54,499 nt of DNA from Prevotella sp. Lineage in GTDB: Bacteria; Bacteroidota; Bacteroidia; Bacteroidales; Bacteroidaceae. Each line of letters begins with the position of its first letter. Positions within the stretch are counted from its first letter, which is position 1. Under the pieces are notes generated by a model that worked only from the letters and a program-made list of their open reading frames with translations, was not told the origin of the DNA and made no database searches. This document shows positions 41,954 to 51,188 of this stretch, in pieces. The DNA is taken from NCBI GenBank assembly GCA_017400455.1, contig JAFPTC010000122.1, positions 1 through 54,499 on the forward strand. The letters are read 5' to 3'. A program made the translations under genes and the position numbers.

Positions 41954-44095
41954 ATGAAGACAAAGATTTTTAAAATATTCTGCGCCTGTCTGGTGGGTTG
42001 CGGCCTCTCCGCAACGTTCACTGCCTGCTCTGACGAGCCCGACACTGAGCATTTCTACACGTTCACTGGCGAGATGATGAGCGACTATCTGGCTAATCGT
42101 CCACAGTACAGTGAGTTCAAGACCATTGTTGAGCGTGCAGAACTGATGGACCTCCTGGCCACCTACGGCCAGTACACCTGCTTCCTGCCCAGCAATGATG
42201 CTATCCACACCTATTTGCAAGAGAAAGGCTTGCAGAGCATCGACCAGCTGAGCGATGCCGACTGCGACACCATCGCACGTACGCACCTCGTGGCCAATAT
42301 GTACTCTACTTTCGAGATGAATCAGGACCGCCTGATCACTGCCAACATGCTGGGACGCTATCTGGCCACCTCACAGGGTGTGGATGCCGACAGCAATGCC
42401 GTGGTCTTTCTTGAGGGAACGGCTCACATCATCTTCGAGCAGACACTGGCCGACGGTACTGTGATTCATCAGAACGACTCGGTGGAGAACGGTATCGTGC
42501 AGCCCATCGACATGGTCATCGAGAAGTCGAACAGCTATATTGCTGACATTCTGCGCGACAACCCCAAGATCAGCATCTTCTATGATGCACTGCAGGCAAC
42601 GGGCGTTCGCGAGCAGATTCTGCCGGTGGACGATCCCACCTACAACAAGAACCAGCCTAAGTACCGCTACAAGTCGCACACCTGGAATGAAGTGGCATGG
42701 GTGCCCAGCACCAGGAAGTATGGCTTCACGGCCTTCGTAGAGCCTGACTCGGTTTATCAGGCCAAGTTCGAGGAGTACGGCATCTCTACGGCCAATGGCA
42801 CCTTGCGCGCACTCTATGACCTGGCTTGCAAGATCTACGATCCCGTATTCCCCGGCGATGTGAATGCCGCTGGCCACAGCTTCGAGAACCTGACCGACAG
42901 CGTGAACCCGCTGCACCGTTTCATGCAGTATCACATCATGACCCGCTACGTGCCGGGCACCAGCGATCTCACTGCACTGGTATGCCCCGAGACGAAGGAG
43001 GCCTTCGGCTTCGACACCAAGCTGATAAACCCCATCGACTGGTATCAGACCCTGCTGCCTCACACCATGCTGAAGGTGGAGCAGCTCACCATGACCCGCG
43101 ACGAGCAGGGCAACGACTGCCGTGGCACTGACGGTGCCTACGTAGGACGTCACTTCCTCAACCGCCGCTATGCTGCCCCTGAATACAACTTCCGTGGCGC
43201 CTTGGTCGACAACACCGTGGAGAAGGAGCCTGTTCACGATGCACTGAACGGACACTACTTCTACGTTGACGATCTGGTGGTGTTCAGCTATGAAGTGCAG
43301 AACATTGTGCAGAACCAGCGCATCCGCATGGACTTCTCGACCGTATGGCCTGAGGTGATGACCAACGACATGCGTCTGAAGGGTAACTATACCGTGGACG
43401 ATAACGCCAGCACGCCTGACGACTCGAACGAGCCTAAGAACGGTAAGAACTACTACTTCCCCGAAGGCTATCTGGACGGTGTGACCATCAACAACAACGG
43501 TTACCTGGTGATGCGTCGCCCGCACTGCAACTTCTGGTCGTGGCAGGGTGACGAGTGGAACCTCTTCGGCGACTACGACATGACCTTCCGCATCCCGCCC
43601 GTGCCCTATAGCGGTGAGTGGCAGATGCGCCTGGGCTACTGCGCCATTGAGACGCGTGGCGTCATGCAGAGCTACTTCGACGGCATTCCCCAGGGCATCC
43701 CCGTGGATATGACGAGATTCCTCAATTCCGAGACTTACCTGGGCGACCGCTACGTGATTGACGAGTCGCTGGGCGACTACAAGAAGAAGACCGACGAAGA
43801 GAAGGCCGAGGAGCAGAAGACCCTGAAGAACCTGGGCGTATACCGCGACGGACGCAGCATGTATCACTTCTCCAGTGGTGGCTCGAAGTATTACTTCATG
43901 GGTAACGAGCGTACCCACCGTAAGATAGTCTACCAGGGCTATGTCGATGCCACCAAGGACCACTACGTGCGTTTCCGCGTGGCCAGCGACGGTAAGCAGG
44001 GTAACAACAACGAGTTCATGTTCGACTTCTGGGAAATGGTTCCCAAGAGCGTCTACGGCGTCGATGGTGACGGCGAGATGGAGGACGACCTGTAA
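41954..44095 (+). CDS. Fasciclin (FAS1)-type surface lipoprotein 2
   Basis: A 713-residue lipoprotein, lipobox TFTAC (Cys25). Two FAS1 units are inferred: about 45-195 (MSDYLANRPQYSEFKTIVER, YTCFLPSNDAIHTYLQ) and about 195-455 (ILRDNPKISIFYDALQATGV, RFMQYHIMTRYV, LNGHYFYVDDLVVF). The C-terminal 250 residues are a beta-rich domain with several Tyr/Trp clusters (NFWSWQGDEWNLFGDYDMTF), possibly the ligand face. It starts 14 bases after SusD1, the place where surface glycan-binding proteins sit in polysaccharide loci. A 7-bp hairpin GTTGCGG/CCGCAAC lies in the signal codons at 41997-42015. Confidence 0.85.
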   Translation: MKTKIFKIFCACLVGCGLSATFTACSDEPDTEHFYTFTGEMMSDYLANRPQYSEFKTIVERAELMDLLATYGQYTCFLPSNDAIHTYLQEKGLQSIDQLSDADCDTIARTHLVANMYSTFEMNQDRLITANMLGRYLATSQGVDADSNAVVFLEGTAHIIFEQTLADGTVIHQNDSVENGIVQPIDMVIEKSNSYIADILRDNPKISIFYDALQATGVREQILPVDDPTYNKNQPKYRYKSHTWNEVAWVPSTRKYGFTAFVEPDSVYQAKFEEYGISTANGTLRALYDLACKIYDPVFPGDVNAAGHSFENLTDSVNPLHRFMQYHIMTRYVPGTSDLTALVCPETKEAFGFDTKLINPIDWYQTLLPHTMLKVEQLTMTRDEQGNDCRGTDGAYVGRHFLNRRYAAPEYNFRGALVDNTVEKEPVHDALNGHYFYVDDLVVFSYEVQNIVQNQRIRMDFSTVWPEVMTNDMRLKGNYTVDDNASTPDDSNEPKNGKNYYFPEGYLDGVTINNNGYLVMRRPHCNFWSWQGDEWNLFGDYDMTFRIPPVPYSGEWQMRLGYCAIETRGVMQSYFDGIPQGIPVDMTRFLNSETYLGDRYVIDESLGDYKKKTDEEKAEEQKTLKNLGVYRDGRSMYHFSSGGSKYYFMGNERTHRKIVYQGYVDATKDHYVRFRVASDGKQGNNNEFMFDFWEMVPKSVYGVDGDGEMEDDL

Positions 44096-44126
44096 ATTAG
44101 TAATGAGTAATTAGAAATCTACAATT

Positions 44127-45986
44127 ATGATTACCAAGATATATAAGATATTGTATGCAGGACTGATGAGCTGCGGCGTGGCCGCAGCCCTCACCGCCTG
44201 CACTGAGACATGGGATGACCACTACGAGAGCCTGGGCGACAGCAGTGGCATGCACGAAGGGTCGCTATGGCAGGCCATCAAGAGCAATCCCAACCTGAGC
44301 AACTTCGCCAGCGTCATCGAGGGCTGCGACTTCGCAAAGACGCTCGACGGCAGCCAGGTATTCACCGTGTTTGCTCCCACAAACGACAGCTTCTCGCAGT
44401 CTGAGGCTCAGGCACTCATCGCTGAGTATAAGCAGCAGGAGGCCGCCAACGTGGTGGAGGAGGACAACACCGTGCTGAAAGAGTTCATCCACAACCATGT
44501 GGCGCTCTACAACTATTCGGTTTCCACCAACAGCGAGGACTCCATCACGCTGCTCAACGGCAAGTATGCCGTGCTGAAGAGCGACAACATCGACGGCGTG
44601 CAGCTGCTGACGAAGAACCAGCTCTATGGCAACGGTGTGCTCTACACCATTAACAAGCCCGTGAACTACTTGCCCAGCGTGTTTGAGTATATCCGTAGCG
44701 ATGCCGACCTCGACAGCCTACGTTCGTTCCTCTACAACAGCAAGTTCTACTATCGCGAGTTCCAGCCAGAGCTGAGTGTGCCGGGCAGTATCGTCAACGG
44801 TAAGACCCAGTATCTCGACTCCGTCTTCGTTCAGCGCAACGAACTGTTCAACATTCTGGGCCGCATCGGCACGGAGGACAGCTCCTACATCATGGTGGCT
44901 CCTACGAACGCCGTGTGGAGGGACCTCATCGAGGAGTATGAGCCTTATTTCAACTATCCTACGAATGTGGACAAGCGCGACTCGCTGGTCTATACCAACA
45001 GCCGTCTGGCCATCGTGAACGGAACGACGTTCAGCCGCACCTTCAACACTGATGAGTCGCTGAAGGACTCGGCCATGTCGGAGAACTCTATGAAGGCCTA
45101 TAACTATCGCAAGATCCAGTGGGGCGCTCCCTTCGAGTATTACCAGTATCGCAGCCCGCTGACCCAGCCCTATGGCGCCCTGGCTCAGAGCGAGGTGGCC
45201 AGCTGCAGTAATGGTGAGGTGCGCAAGGCCACACAGTGGAACATTGACAAGCAGATGACTTTCTTCCGCTACATCATCGTGGAGGCAGAGTCGCGCAACA
45301 GCATCAAGGAGGTGAGTAAGCTGGTTGACACCCGTGGCGACTCCATCGCCACCATCTCTCCCACCACCCGCTATGTCACCAACGACAATGCTACTTACTA
45401 CGACAAGGTGTGGAGCAACTCCTTCGTGGAGTTCGTTCCTAACAATGCCGTGGTGAACCATTCTGTTACGTTCAACCTGCCGAATGTGCTGTCGAACATT
45501 GGCTACGATATCTACTTGGTCACTGCACCTGCACTGGCCAACGATAGCAATGCCACCGACATTCAGCGTCTGCCCACGCTGATGCGCTGCACCATCAGCC
45601 AGCCTGGCCAGCAGCCCGATCAGATAAAGGGTGAGAACGGCAAGGTGAAGGAATTCCAGACCACGCCCGACGCCATCGACTATTTCCTGGTGGCTGAAAA
45701 CTACAAGTTCGCCGTTTGTACCTATGGCATTGACGACGAGAACCTGCAGACGACGCTGAAGGTCGAGACCCGTGTGGGCAGTACCCAGGTGCGTAACAAC
45801 ATCCTGACGCGTACCATGCGTATCGACTGCATCCTGTTGGTGCCTCACGGTTCGTTGCAGCTGGTCGACGCCCTGCCTTCCGACAGCTCCGTTCCCTCTC
45901 GCATGTGGGGCACTCCCGGTCTGTTGATGTATCCTCATGGTCAATTCACCGACCGGCCCTTCAAGTGGTGGTATATGCAACGTTAA
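44127..45986 (+). CDS. Fasciclin (FAS1)-type surface lipoprotein 3
   Basis: A 619-residue lipoprotein, lipobox ALTAC (Cys25). The first FAS1 domain is clear (about 45-195): NLSNFASVIEGCDFAKTL, VFTVFAPTNDSFSQSEAQAL, FIHNHVALYNY, LYTINKPVNYLPSVFEYI. A second, weaker one lies at about 195-400 (YIMVAPTNAVWRDLIEEYEP). The rest (400-619) is a beta-sandwich-like domain ending RPFKWWYMQR. Its architecture parallels lipoprotein 2, so a duplication followed by divergence is likely. A perfect 8-bp hairpin GCTGCGGC-GTG-GCCGCAGC sits at 44170-44188, inside the signal codons. Confidence 0.87.
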   Translation: MITKIYKILYAGLMSCGVAAALTACTETWDDHYESLGDSSGMHEGSLWQAIKSNPNLSNFASVIEGCDFAKTLDGSQVFTVFAPTNDSFSQSEAQALIAEYKQQEAANVVEEDNTVLKEFIHNHVALYNYSVSTNSEDSITLLNGKYAVLKSDNIDGVQLLTKNQLYGNGVLYTINKPVNYLPSVFEYIRSDADLDSLRSFLYNSKFYYREFQPELSVPGSIVNGKTQYLDSVFVQRNELFNILGRIGTEDSSYIMVAPTNAVWRDLIEEYEPYFNYPTNVDKRDSLVYTNSRLAIVNGTTFSRTFNTDESLKDSAMSENSMKAYNYRKIQWGAPFEYYQYRSPLTQPYGALAQSEVASCSNGEVRKATQWNIDKQMTFFRYIIVEAESRNSIKEVSKLVDTRGDSIATISPTTRYVTNDNATYYDKVWSNSFVEFVPNNAVVNHSVTFNLPNVLSNIGYDIYLVTAPALANDSNATDIQRLPTLMRCTISQPGQQPDQIKGENGKVKEFQTTPDAIDYFLVAENYKFAVCTYGIDDENLQTTLKVETRVGSTQVRNNILTRTMRIDCILLVPHGSLQLVDALPSDSSVPSRMWGTPGLLMYPHGQFTDRPFKWWYMQR

Positions 45987-46016
45987 TGTTCACATGACTA
46001 AAATATAGAAAGATTT

Positions 46017-49000
46017 ATGAAACGATATATCTTATTTGGATTTTCACTGCTGATGGCGTTCCCTGCGTCTACCTTCGCCCAGGACGACTTGGAGGAGGAA
46101 GAGGAGCAGGTGCCCGTCAAGATCATGAAAGTGAAGCAGAAGAACTATGAAACGCGTGTCATCAAGGGCCTCGTGCTCGATGCCACCACGGGTCAGCCTG
46201 TGGCCGGTGCCATCGTGCGTGCCGCTGAGATGGATGGTTATAGCATCCTGACCGAGGACAACGGTTCCTACGAGCTGAAGGTGCCCGTCTTTGCCACCTC
46301 GCTCTATGTCTCTACACCCGACTACAACGGCGTGCGCATCGGCTTGGTGAAGGATGAGCAGCAGAAGACTGCCATGCTCTATCCCACGACGTTCAATGCC
46401 GAGTACAGCAATCAGACGAATGTCCGGGGCGACCAGTCAAGCGCCAACTTCGCCTATACCAACGCCGTGAACATCAAGTCTGAGATTCAGGACCAGCTGG
46501 GAGCCTTCGTCCACACGGTGGGACGCAACGGCACGCCTGGTGTTGGCAGCGTGATGTTCATGCAAGGTCTGAACTCGCTTAACGTCAATGCACAGCCGCT
46601 GGTGGTGGTCGACGATGTCATCATCGACCAGCAGTATGGCCGCACGCTACTCCACGACGGCTTCTACAACGACGTGCTCACCAACATCAATCCCTCTGAT
46701 ATTGAGAAGGTGACCGTGCTGCGCAACGGAACCGCCCTCTATGGCTCCAAGGGTGCCAATGGTGTCATCCTCATCCAGACGCGCCGCAACAAGTCCATGG
46801 CCACCCGCATCACTGCCACGGCCTCTGCCGGCGTGACGCTGGAGCCGAAGTATATCTCGGTGATGGATGCCGGCCAGTATCGCAGCTATGCATCTGAGCT
46901 GCTCAAGTCTACCAATACCACCATCCGTAAGTTCAGTTTCCTCAACGAGGATCCCACTTACTACTACTACGATCAGTACCATCAGCAGACCGACTGGAAG
47001 GACTACGTCTATCGTACTGCCATCAGCCAGAACTATGGTATCAACATCGAGGGTGGTGACGACGTGGCCAACTACAACCTCTCTGTGGGCTATGGCAACA
47101 TGCAGAGCAACCTCAAGGAGAACGGCATGGGGCGTCTGAACATACGCTTCAATACCGACATCAACCTCTCTCAGCGCATTGGCGTGCGTTTCGATGCATC
47201 GTTCTCGAATGTCACCCGCAACCTGCGCAACGACGGTGCTCCCGAAAGCTACGACGAAGGCACTCCCACGGCGCCCAGCTTCCTGGCCTACGCCAAGAGC
47301 CCCTTCATGAGCCCCTACAGCTATGGTCACGACGAGACAGGTAAAGGCCGCTTCGCCGACAGCCACTACGACATCACGCAGGAGTCCTACCTCTCCGAGG
47401 CCCTGGCCAACTACAGCGGCTACAACTGGCAGCTCGGTAACCCCGCCGCCATTCTCGACTACTCAGAAGGCGAGAACAAGAACCGCTTCGAGAACTCTAT
47501 GCTGAACCTCACCGTTACGCCGAAGTACAAGTTCAATCCTCACCTCTTCGTGAGCGAGCACTTCAGCTACAACCTGGTCAACACCAACGAGATGTTCTAC
47601 ATCCCCATCAACGGCACGCCCCGCTACTATGTCACCAGCCTGGGTGGCTATCGTGAGAACGAGGTGCGCTCGCTGGCTTCAAAGCAGAACTCCGTTCAGA
47701 GCGACACCCGCATTGACTGGAACAACCGCTACGGTGCTCATTTCATCCATGTCTTTGGCGGCGCCCGCATCAACTGGGAGAGCTTCACCACCAATTCGCA
47801 GGTGGGCTACAACACCGGTAGCGATAAGACTCCGTTCATGAGCGGAAGCTTGCAGAACAAGGATGTGGTAGGCCTCAACGAGAATTGGAACACCCTCTCC
47901 TGGTATGCACAGGCTGAGTACAACTACATGAGCCGCTACTATCTGCAGGCCAATCTCTCTGTCGACGGTTCGTCACGCTTCGGCGAGGATGCCGGCGACA
48001 TCAAGATTCTCAAGGCGCCTTGGGCCATCTTCCCCGGCTTGCAGGCTGCTTGGGTCATCAGCAACGAGCCTTGGATGGCTGGTGTGAAGGGCATTGACTA
48101 CCTGCGCCTCTCTGCTGGCTACGACATCAGCGGTAACGACGACATCGACTTCTATGCCGCCCGAAGCTACTTCCGCGCTTCTCAGTTCCTGCACACCATC
48201 TCTGGTCTGTCGTTCGACGGCATTGGCAACAATGAAATCCAGTGGGAGACCACCCGTCGCTTCAACGTAGGCCTTGAGTCCAACCTGCTGAACAATCGCC
48301 TGTCGTTCAGCGTCAACTACTTCCGTTCCAACACCGACAACCTGCTCACCCGCCAGTCGCTGGGCTTCCTCAGCGGTCTTGACATGAACTGGAACAACGG
48401 TGGTAAGTTGAAGAACGAAGGCTTCGACGTGAGCTTCACCGCCAAGCTGCTGGCTCTGAAGAACTGGCAGTGGCAGCTGGGAGCCAGCGCTGGTCACTAC
48501 AAGAACGAGATTACCGACCTGCCCGATGGCAAGCAGTACCTCGACAACGAGGTCTATGGTGCTACCATCCGCACCCAGATTGGCCAGGTGGCCAACGCCT
48601 TCTATGGCTACAAGTCCCTGGGCGTCTTCGCCACCACTGAGGAGGCTCAGCAGGCCAACCTCTACTTCATGGCCGACAACGGTGTTGACCGCAACTACTT
48701 CAAGGCTGGCGACGTTCACTTTGCCGACCTCAACAACGACGGCATGATTACCGAGGCCGACCAGATGATTATTGGCGATCCCAATCCCGACATCTACGGC
48801 AACATTTTCACCACCCTGCAGTGGAAGCGCCTCAAGCTCGACGTGCGCTTCAACTACTCGCTGGGCAACGATGTCTACAACTACATGCGTTCGCAGCTCG
48901 AAGGCGGCAGCCGCTTCATAAACCAGACCACTGCCATGCAGCGCCGCTGGCAGGTGGAAGGCCAGGCTACTGACATTCCCCGCATCACCTTCCAGGATCC

Positions 49001-49274
49001 CATGGGCAACTCCCGCTTCAGCGACCGCTGGATCGAGGATGGCAGCTACCTGCGCCTGAAGTCGGCAACGCTCAGCTACGACCTGCCTCTGAAGTCCGAG
49101 TACATCCAGGGCCTGCAGCTTTGGGTGCAGGGCAACAACCTGCTCACCTTCACCAAGTACCTGGGCAGCGATCCTGAGTTCACCATGACCAGCAGCGTCA
49201 TTGGTCAGGGCATCGACCTGGGCCGTCTGGGCCAGAGCCGCAGCATCGTGGCTGGTGTGAAGATCAACCTGTAA
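46017..49274 (+). CDS. SusC-like TonB-dependent receptor 2
   Basis: A 1085-residue outer-membrane transporter. The signal MKRYILFGFSLLMAFPASTF ends near AQ, then an unusual acidic run (DDLEEEEEQ), then a carboxypeptidase-like domain (about 45-120, VIKGLVLDATTGQPVAGAIV). The plug follows (about 135-260: GVGSVMFMQGLNSLNVNAQP, then LVVVDDVIIDQQYG, VTVLRNGTALYGSKGANGVI) and a barrel to the C-terminus. Sequence similarity to SusC1 is only at the family level, so this pair is not a recent copy of the first. Start 30 bases after FAS1-3. Confidence 0.95.
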   Translation: MKRYILFGFSLLMAFPASTFAQDDLEEEEEQVPVKIMKVKQKNYETRVIKGLVLDATTGQPVAGAIVRAAEMDGYSILTEDNGSYELKVPVFATSLYVSTPDYNGVRIGLVKDEQQKTAMLYPTTFNAEYSNQTNVRGDQSSANFAYTNAVNIKSEIQDQLGAFVHTVGRNGTPGVGSVMFMQGLNSLNVNAQPLVVVDDVIIDQQYGRTLLHDGFYNDVLTNINPSDIEKVTVLRNGTALYGSKGANGVILIQTRRNKSMATRITATASAGVTLEPKYISVMDAGQYRSYASELLKSTNTTIRKFSFLNEDPTYYYYDQYHQQTDWKDYVYRTAISQNYGINIEGGDDVANYNLSVGYGNMQSNLKENGMGRLNIRFNTDINLSQRIGVRFDASFSNVTRNLRNDGAPESYDEGTPTAPSFLAYAKSPFMSPYSYGHDETGKGRFADSHYDITQESYLSEALANYSGYNWQLGNPAAILDYSEGENKNRFENSMLNLTVTPKYKFNPHLFVSEHFSYNLVNTNEMFYIPINGTPRYYVTSLGGYRENEVRSLASKQNSVQSDTRIDWNNRYGAHFIHVFGGARINWESFTTNSQVGYNTGSDKTPFMSGSLQNKDVVGLNENWNTLSWYAQAEYNYMSRYYLQANLSVDGSSRFGEDAGDIKILKAPWAIFPGLQAAWVISNEPWMAGVKGIDYLRLSAGYDISGNDDIDFYAARSYFRASQFLHTISGLSFDGIGNNEIQWETTRRFNVGLESNLLNNRLSFSVNYFRSNTDNLLTRQSLGFLSGLDMNWNNGGKLKNEGFDVSFTAKLLALKNWQWQLGASAGHYKNEITDLPDGKQYLDNEVYGATIRTQIGQVANAFYGYKSLGVFATTEEAQQANLYFMADNGVDRNYFKAGDVHFADLNNDGMITEADQMIIGDPNPDIYGNIFTTLQWKRLKLDVRFNYSLGNDVYNYMRSQLEGGSRFINQTTAMQRRWQVEGQATDIPRITFQDPMGNSRFSDRWIEDGSYLRLKSATLSYDLPLKSEYIQGLQLWVQGNNLLTFTKYLGSDPEFTMTSSVIGQGIDLGRLGQSRSIVAGVKINL

Positions 49275-49304
49275 TTAGTAATGAGTAATTAGGAATTAAT
49301 AATT

Positions 49305-51170
49305 ATGATTAGTCTCAAGAATAAATATTATCATCGGGCTGGCTCGGTATGCTGCGGCTTTGCCGCCGCCCTTCTGGCTCTTGCAACGTTCACATCCTGC
49401 GACGATTTCTTCGAGCAGAATTCTGACGACGTGCTTTATGCCGACAAGGAGCATCTGAACAATGCTGTCGACACCATCTATTCTGTGACGGGCATTCTCA
49501 CCAAGATGCAGGCACTGGCCGACCGCACCATCCTGCTTGGCGAGGTGCGTGGCGACCTGGTGGACCTCACCAACATTGCCAGCAACGACCTGCGCGAGTT
49601 GGCCCAGTTCAATGTCAGCGACGACAACATGTACAATCGCCCCAGCGACTACTATGCCGTCATCAACAACTGCAACTACTTCATTGCCCATGCCGACACC
49701 GCCCTGCGCAGCAACAGCAACGACTATGTGTTCATGAAGGAGTATGCCGCCGTGAAGGCCTTCCGTGCCTGGACCTATCTCCAGCTGGCCCTCAACTACG
49801 GCCACGTGCCCTTCTTCACCGAGCCCCTGCTCAGTAAGGAAGAGGCCGAGGCTGCCGAGACCGCCAACAAGGCCGACCTGCAGACCATCTGCTCTTACTT
49901 CATCAACGACCTGATGCAGCTGCCCGAGCGCTACAACACCGAGCTGCCTGGCTACCGCACCATTCGTGGCGTGGAGTCGAGGATGCTCTTCTTCCCGCTG
50001 AGCATCATCCGTGGCGACCTCTATCTCTGGCGTGCCACCGTCACCGGCAGCAAGGAAGACTATCGCCAGGCTGCGCTGAACTACTACAAGTACATCAGCG
50101 AGCGCAACGGCACCAACTCAGCCTATCCCACCGATCTTGCCTACTCCATGTGGGATGCAGGCTCCTCCACCTGGACCATGCGTGTCTCGCGCAACATCAC
50201 CAGCAGCTCAGAGGCCTTCGGCGAGAATGGCGAGCTGATTGCCATGATTGCCGGCGACTCCATCCGTGCCGAGGGTAACTACAGCGAGCTGCGTAACCTG
50301 TTCAACTCCAACGAGGACAACGACTACAAGGTCAGCATCACGCCTTCTCAGCGCATGTTCGACATCTCCGAGTCGCAGGCCTACGCCCAGCTGTCCTACG
50401 ATGGCAACAGCGTGGAGTACGCCCCTGCCGGACTGCCCGACCACGAATCTGGCGACCTTCGCCTCTGCACGTTCTATAGCGAGGGCTTCACTCGCGACCG
50501 TGCCACTGGCGAGCGCATCGAGACCCAGAGCATCGGCAAGTATGCCACCCGCAACGTCCACATCTATCGTCGCATGATGGTCTATATGCGTATGGCCGAG
50601 GCCCTCAACGGTGCCGGCTATCCCCGCATGGCCTATCAGATCCTCTCCGAGGGTCTCAGCGACCGTGTCATGCAGACCAGCGTCTTCCCCTACTATGACA
50701 CCGAGGACAAGAGCGACTCTCTCTTCCTGGCCAAGTTCGAGTTCCCCGACACCCGCTACGCCGTCATGGACGTTGGCGACATCATTGGCGTGGGCTCTTC
50801 TACCCACAACATGATGGGCATCCACACCCGTGGCTCGGGCTGGACGCCGATGAACGCCTACTATCAGCTGCCCAACGACACCATCGAGCCCGACGCCTCT
50901 AAGCGCGCCCAGCTCACGGCCGAGCAGCAGGTCTTCGTCGACAGCCTCCTGCTCAACGAGTGCGCACTGGAGTTTGCCTTCGAGGGCACCCGCTACTACG
51001 ACATCATGCGCTTCGCCCTGCGTCAGGACAATCCTGGCGAATTCATGGCTAAGCACATCTACGCCCGTCGTGGTCAAGACAAGAGCGGCGAGATGCAGGC
51101 AGAGATCAAGGCCAACTTGGCTGACCAGCGCAACTGGTATCTCAACTGGAAGGGCAAGATTGGCTATTAA
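49305..51170 (+). CDS. SusD/RagB-like lipoprotein 2
   Basis: A 621-residue surface lipoprotein, lipobox TFTSC, opening DDFFEQNSDDVLYADKEHLN. TPR-like helices (EYAAVKAFRAWTYLQLALNY) and the C-terminal LLNECALEFAFEGTRYYDIM match the SusD family. It pairs with SusC2, 30 bases upstream, and ends the operon; the following 100 bases start a repeat array. The signal codons hold GCGGC-TTT-GCCGC at 49354-49366. The spacer before it carries a 20-base word identical to the one before FAS1-3. Confidence 0.95.
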   Translation: MISLKNKYYHRAGSVCCGFAAALLALATFTSCDDFFEQNSDDVLYADKEHLNNAVDTIYSVTGILTKMQALADRTILLGEVRGDLVDLTNIASNDLRELAQFNVSDDNMYNRPSDYYAVINNCNYFIAHADTALRSNSNDYVFMKEYAAVKAFRAWTYLQLALNYGHVPFFTEPLLSKEEAEAAETANKADLQTICSYFINDLMQLPERYNTELPGYRTIRGVESRMLFFPLSIIRGDLYLWRATVTGSKEDYRQAALNYYKYISERNGTNSAYPTDLAYSMWDAGSSTWTMRVSRNITSSSEAFGENGELIAMIAGDSIRAEGNYSELRNLFNSNEDNDYKVSITPSQRMFDISESQAYAQLSYDGNSVEYAPAGLPDHESGDLRLCTFYSEGFTRDRATGERIETQSIGKYATRNVHIYRRMMVYMRMAEALNGAGYPRMAYQILSEGLSDRVMQTSVFPYYDTEDKSDSLFLAKFEFPDTRYAVMDVGDIIGVGSSTHNMMGIHTRGSGWTPMNAYYQLPNDTIEPDASKRAQLTAEQQVFVDSLLLNECALEFAFEGTRYYDIMRFALRQDNPGEFMAKHIYARRGQDKSGEMQAEIKANLADQRNWYLNWKGKIGY

Positions 51171-51188
51171 GGCTGTTTCTTGACTATC

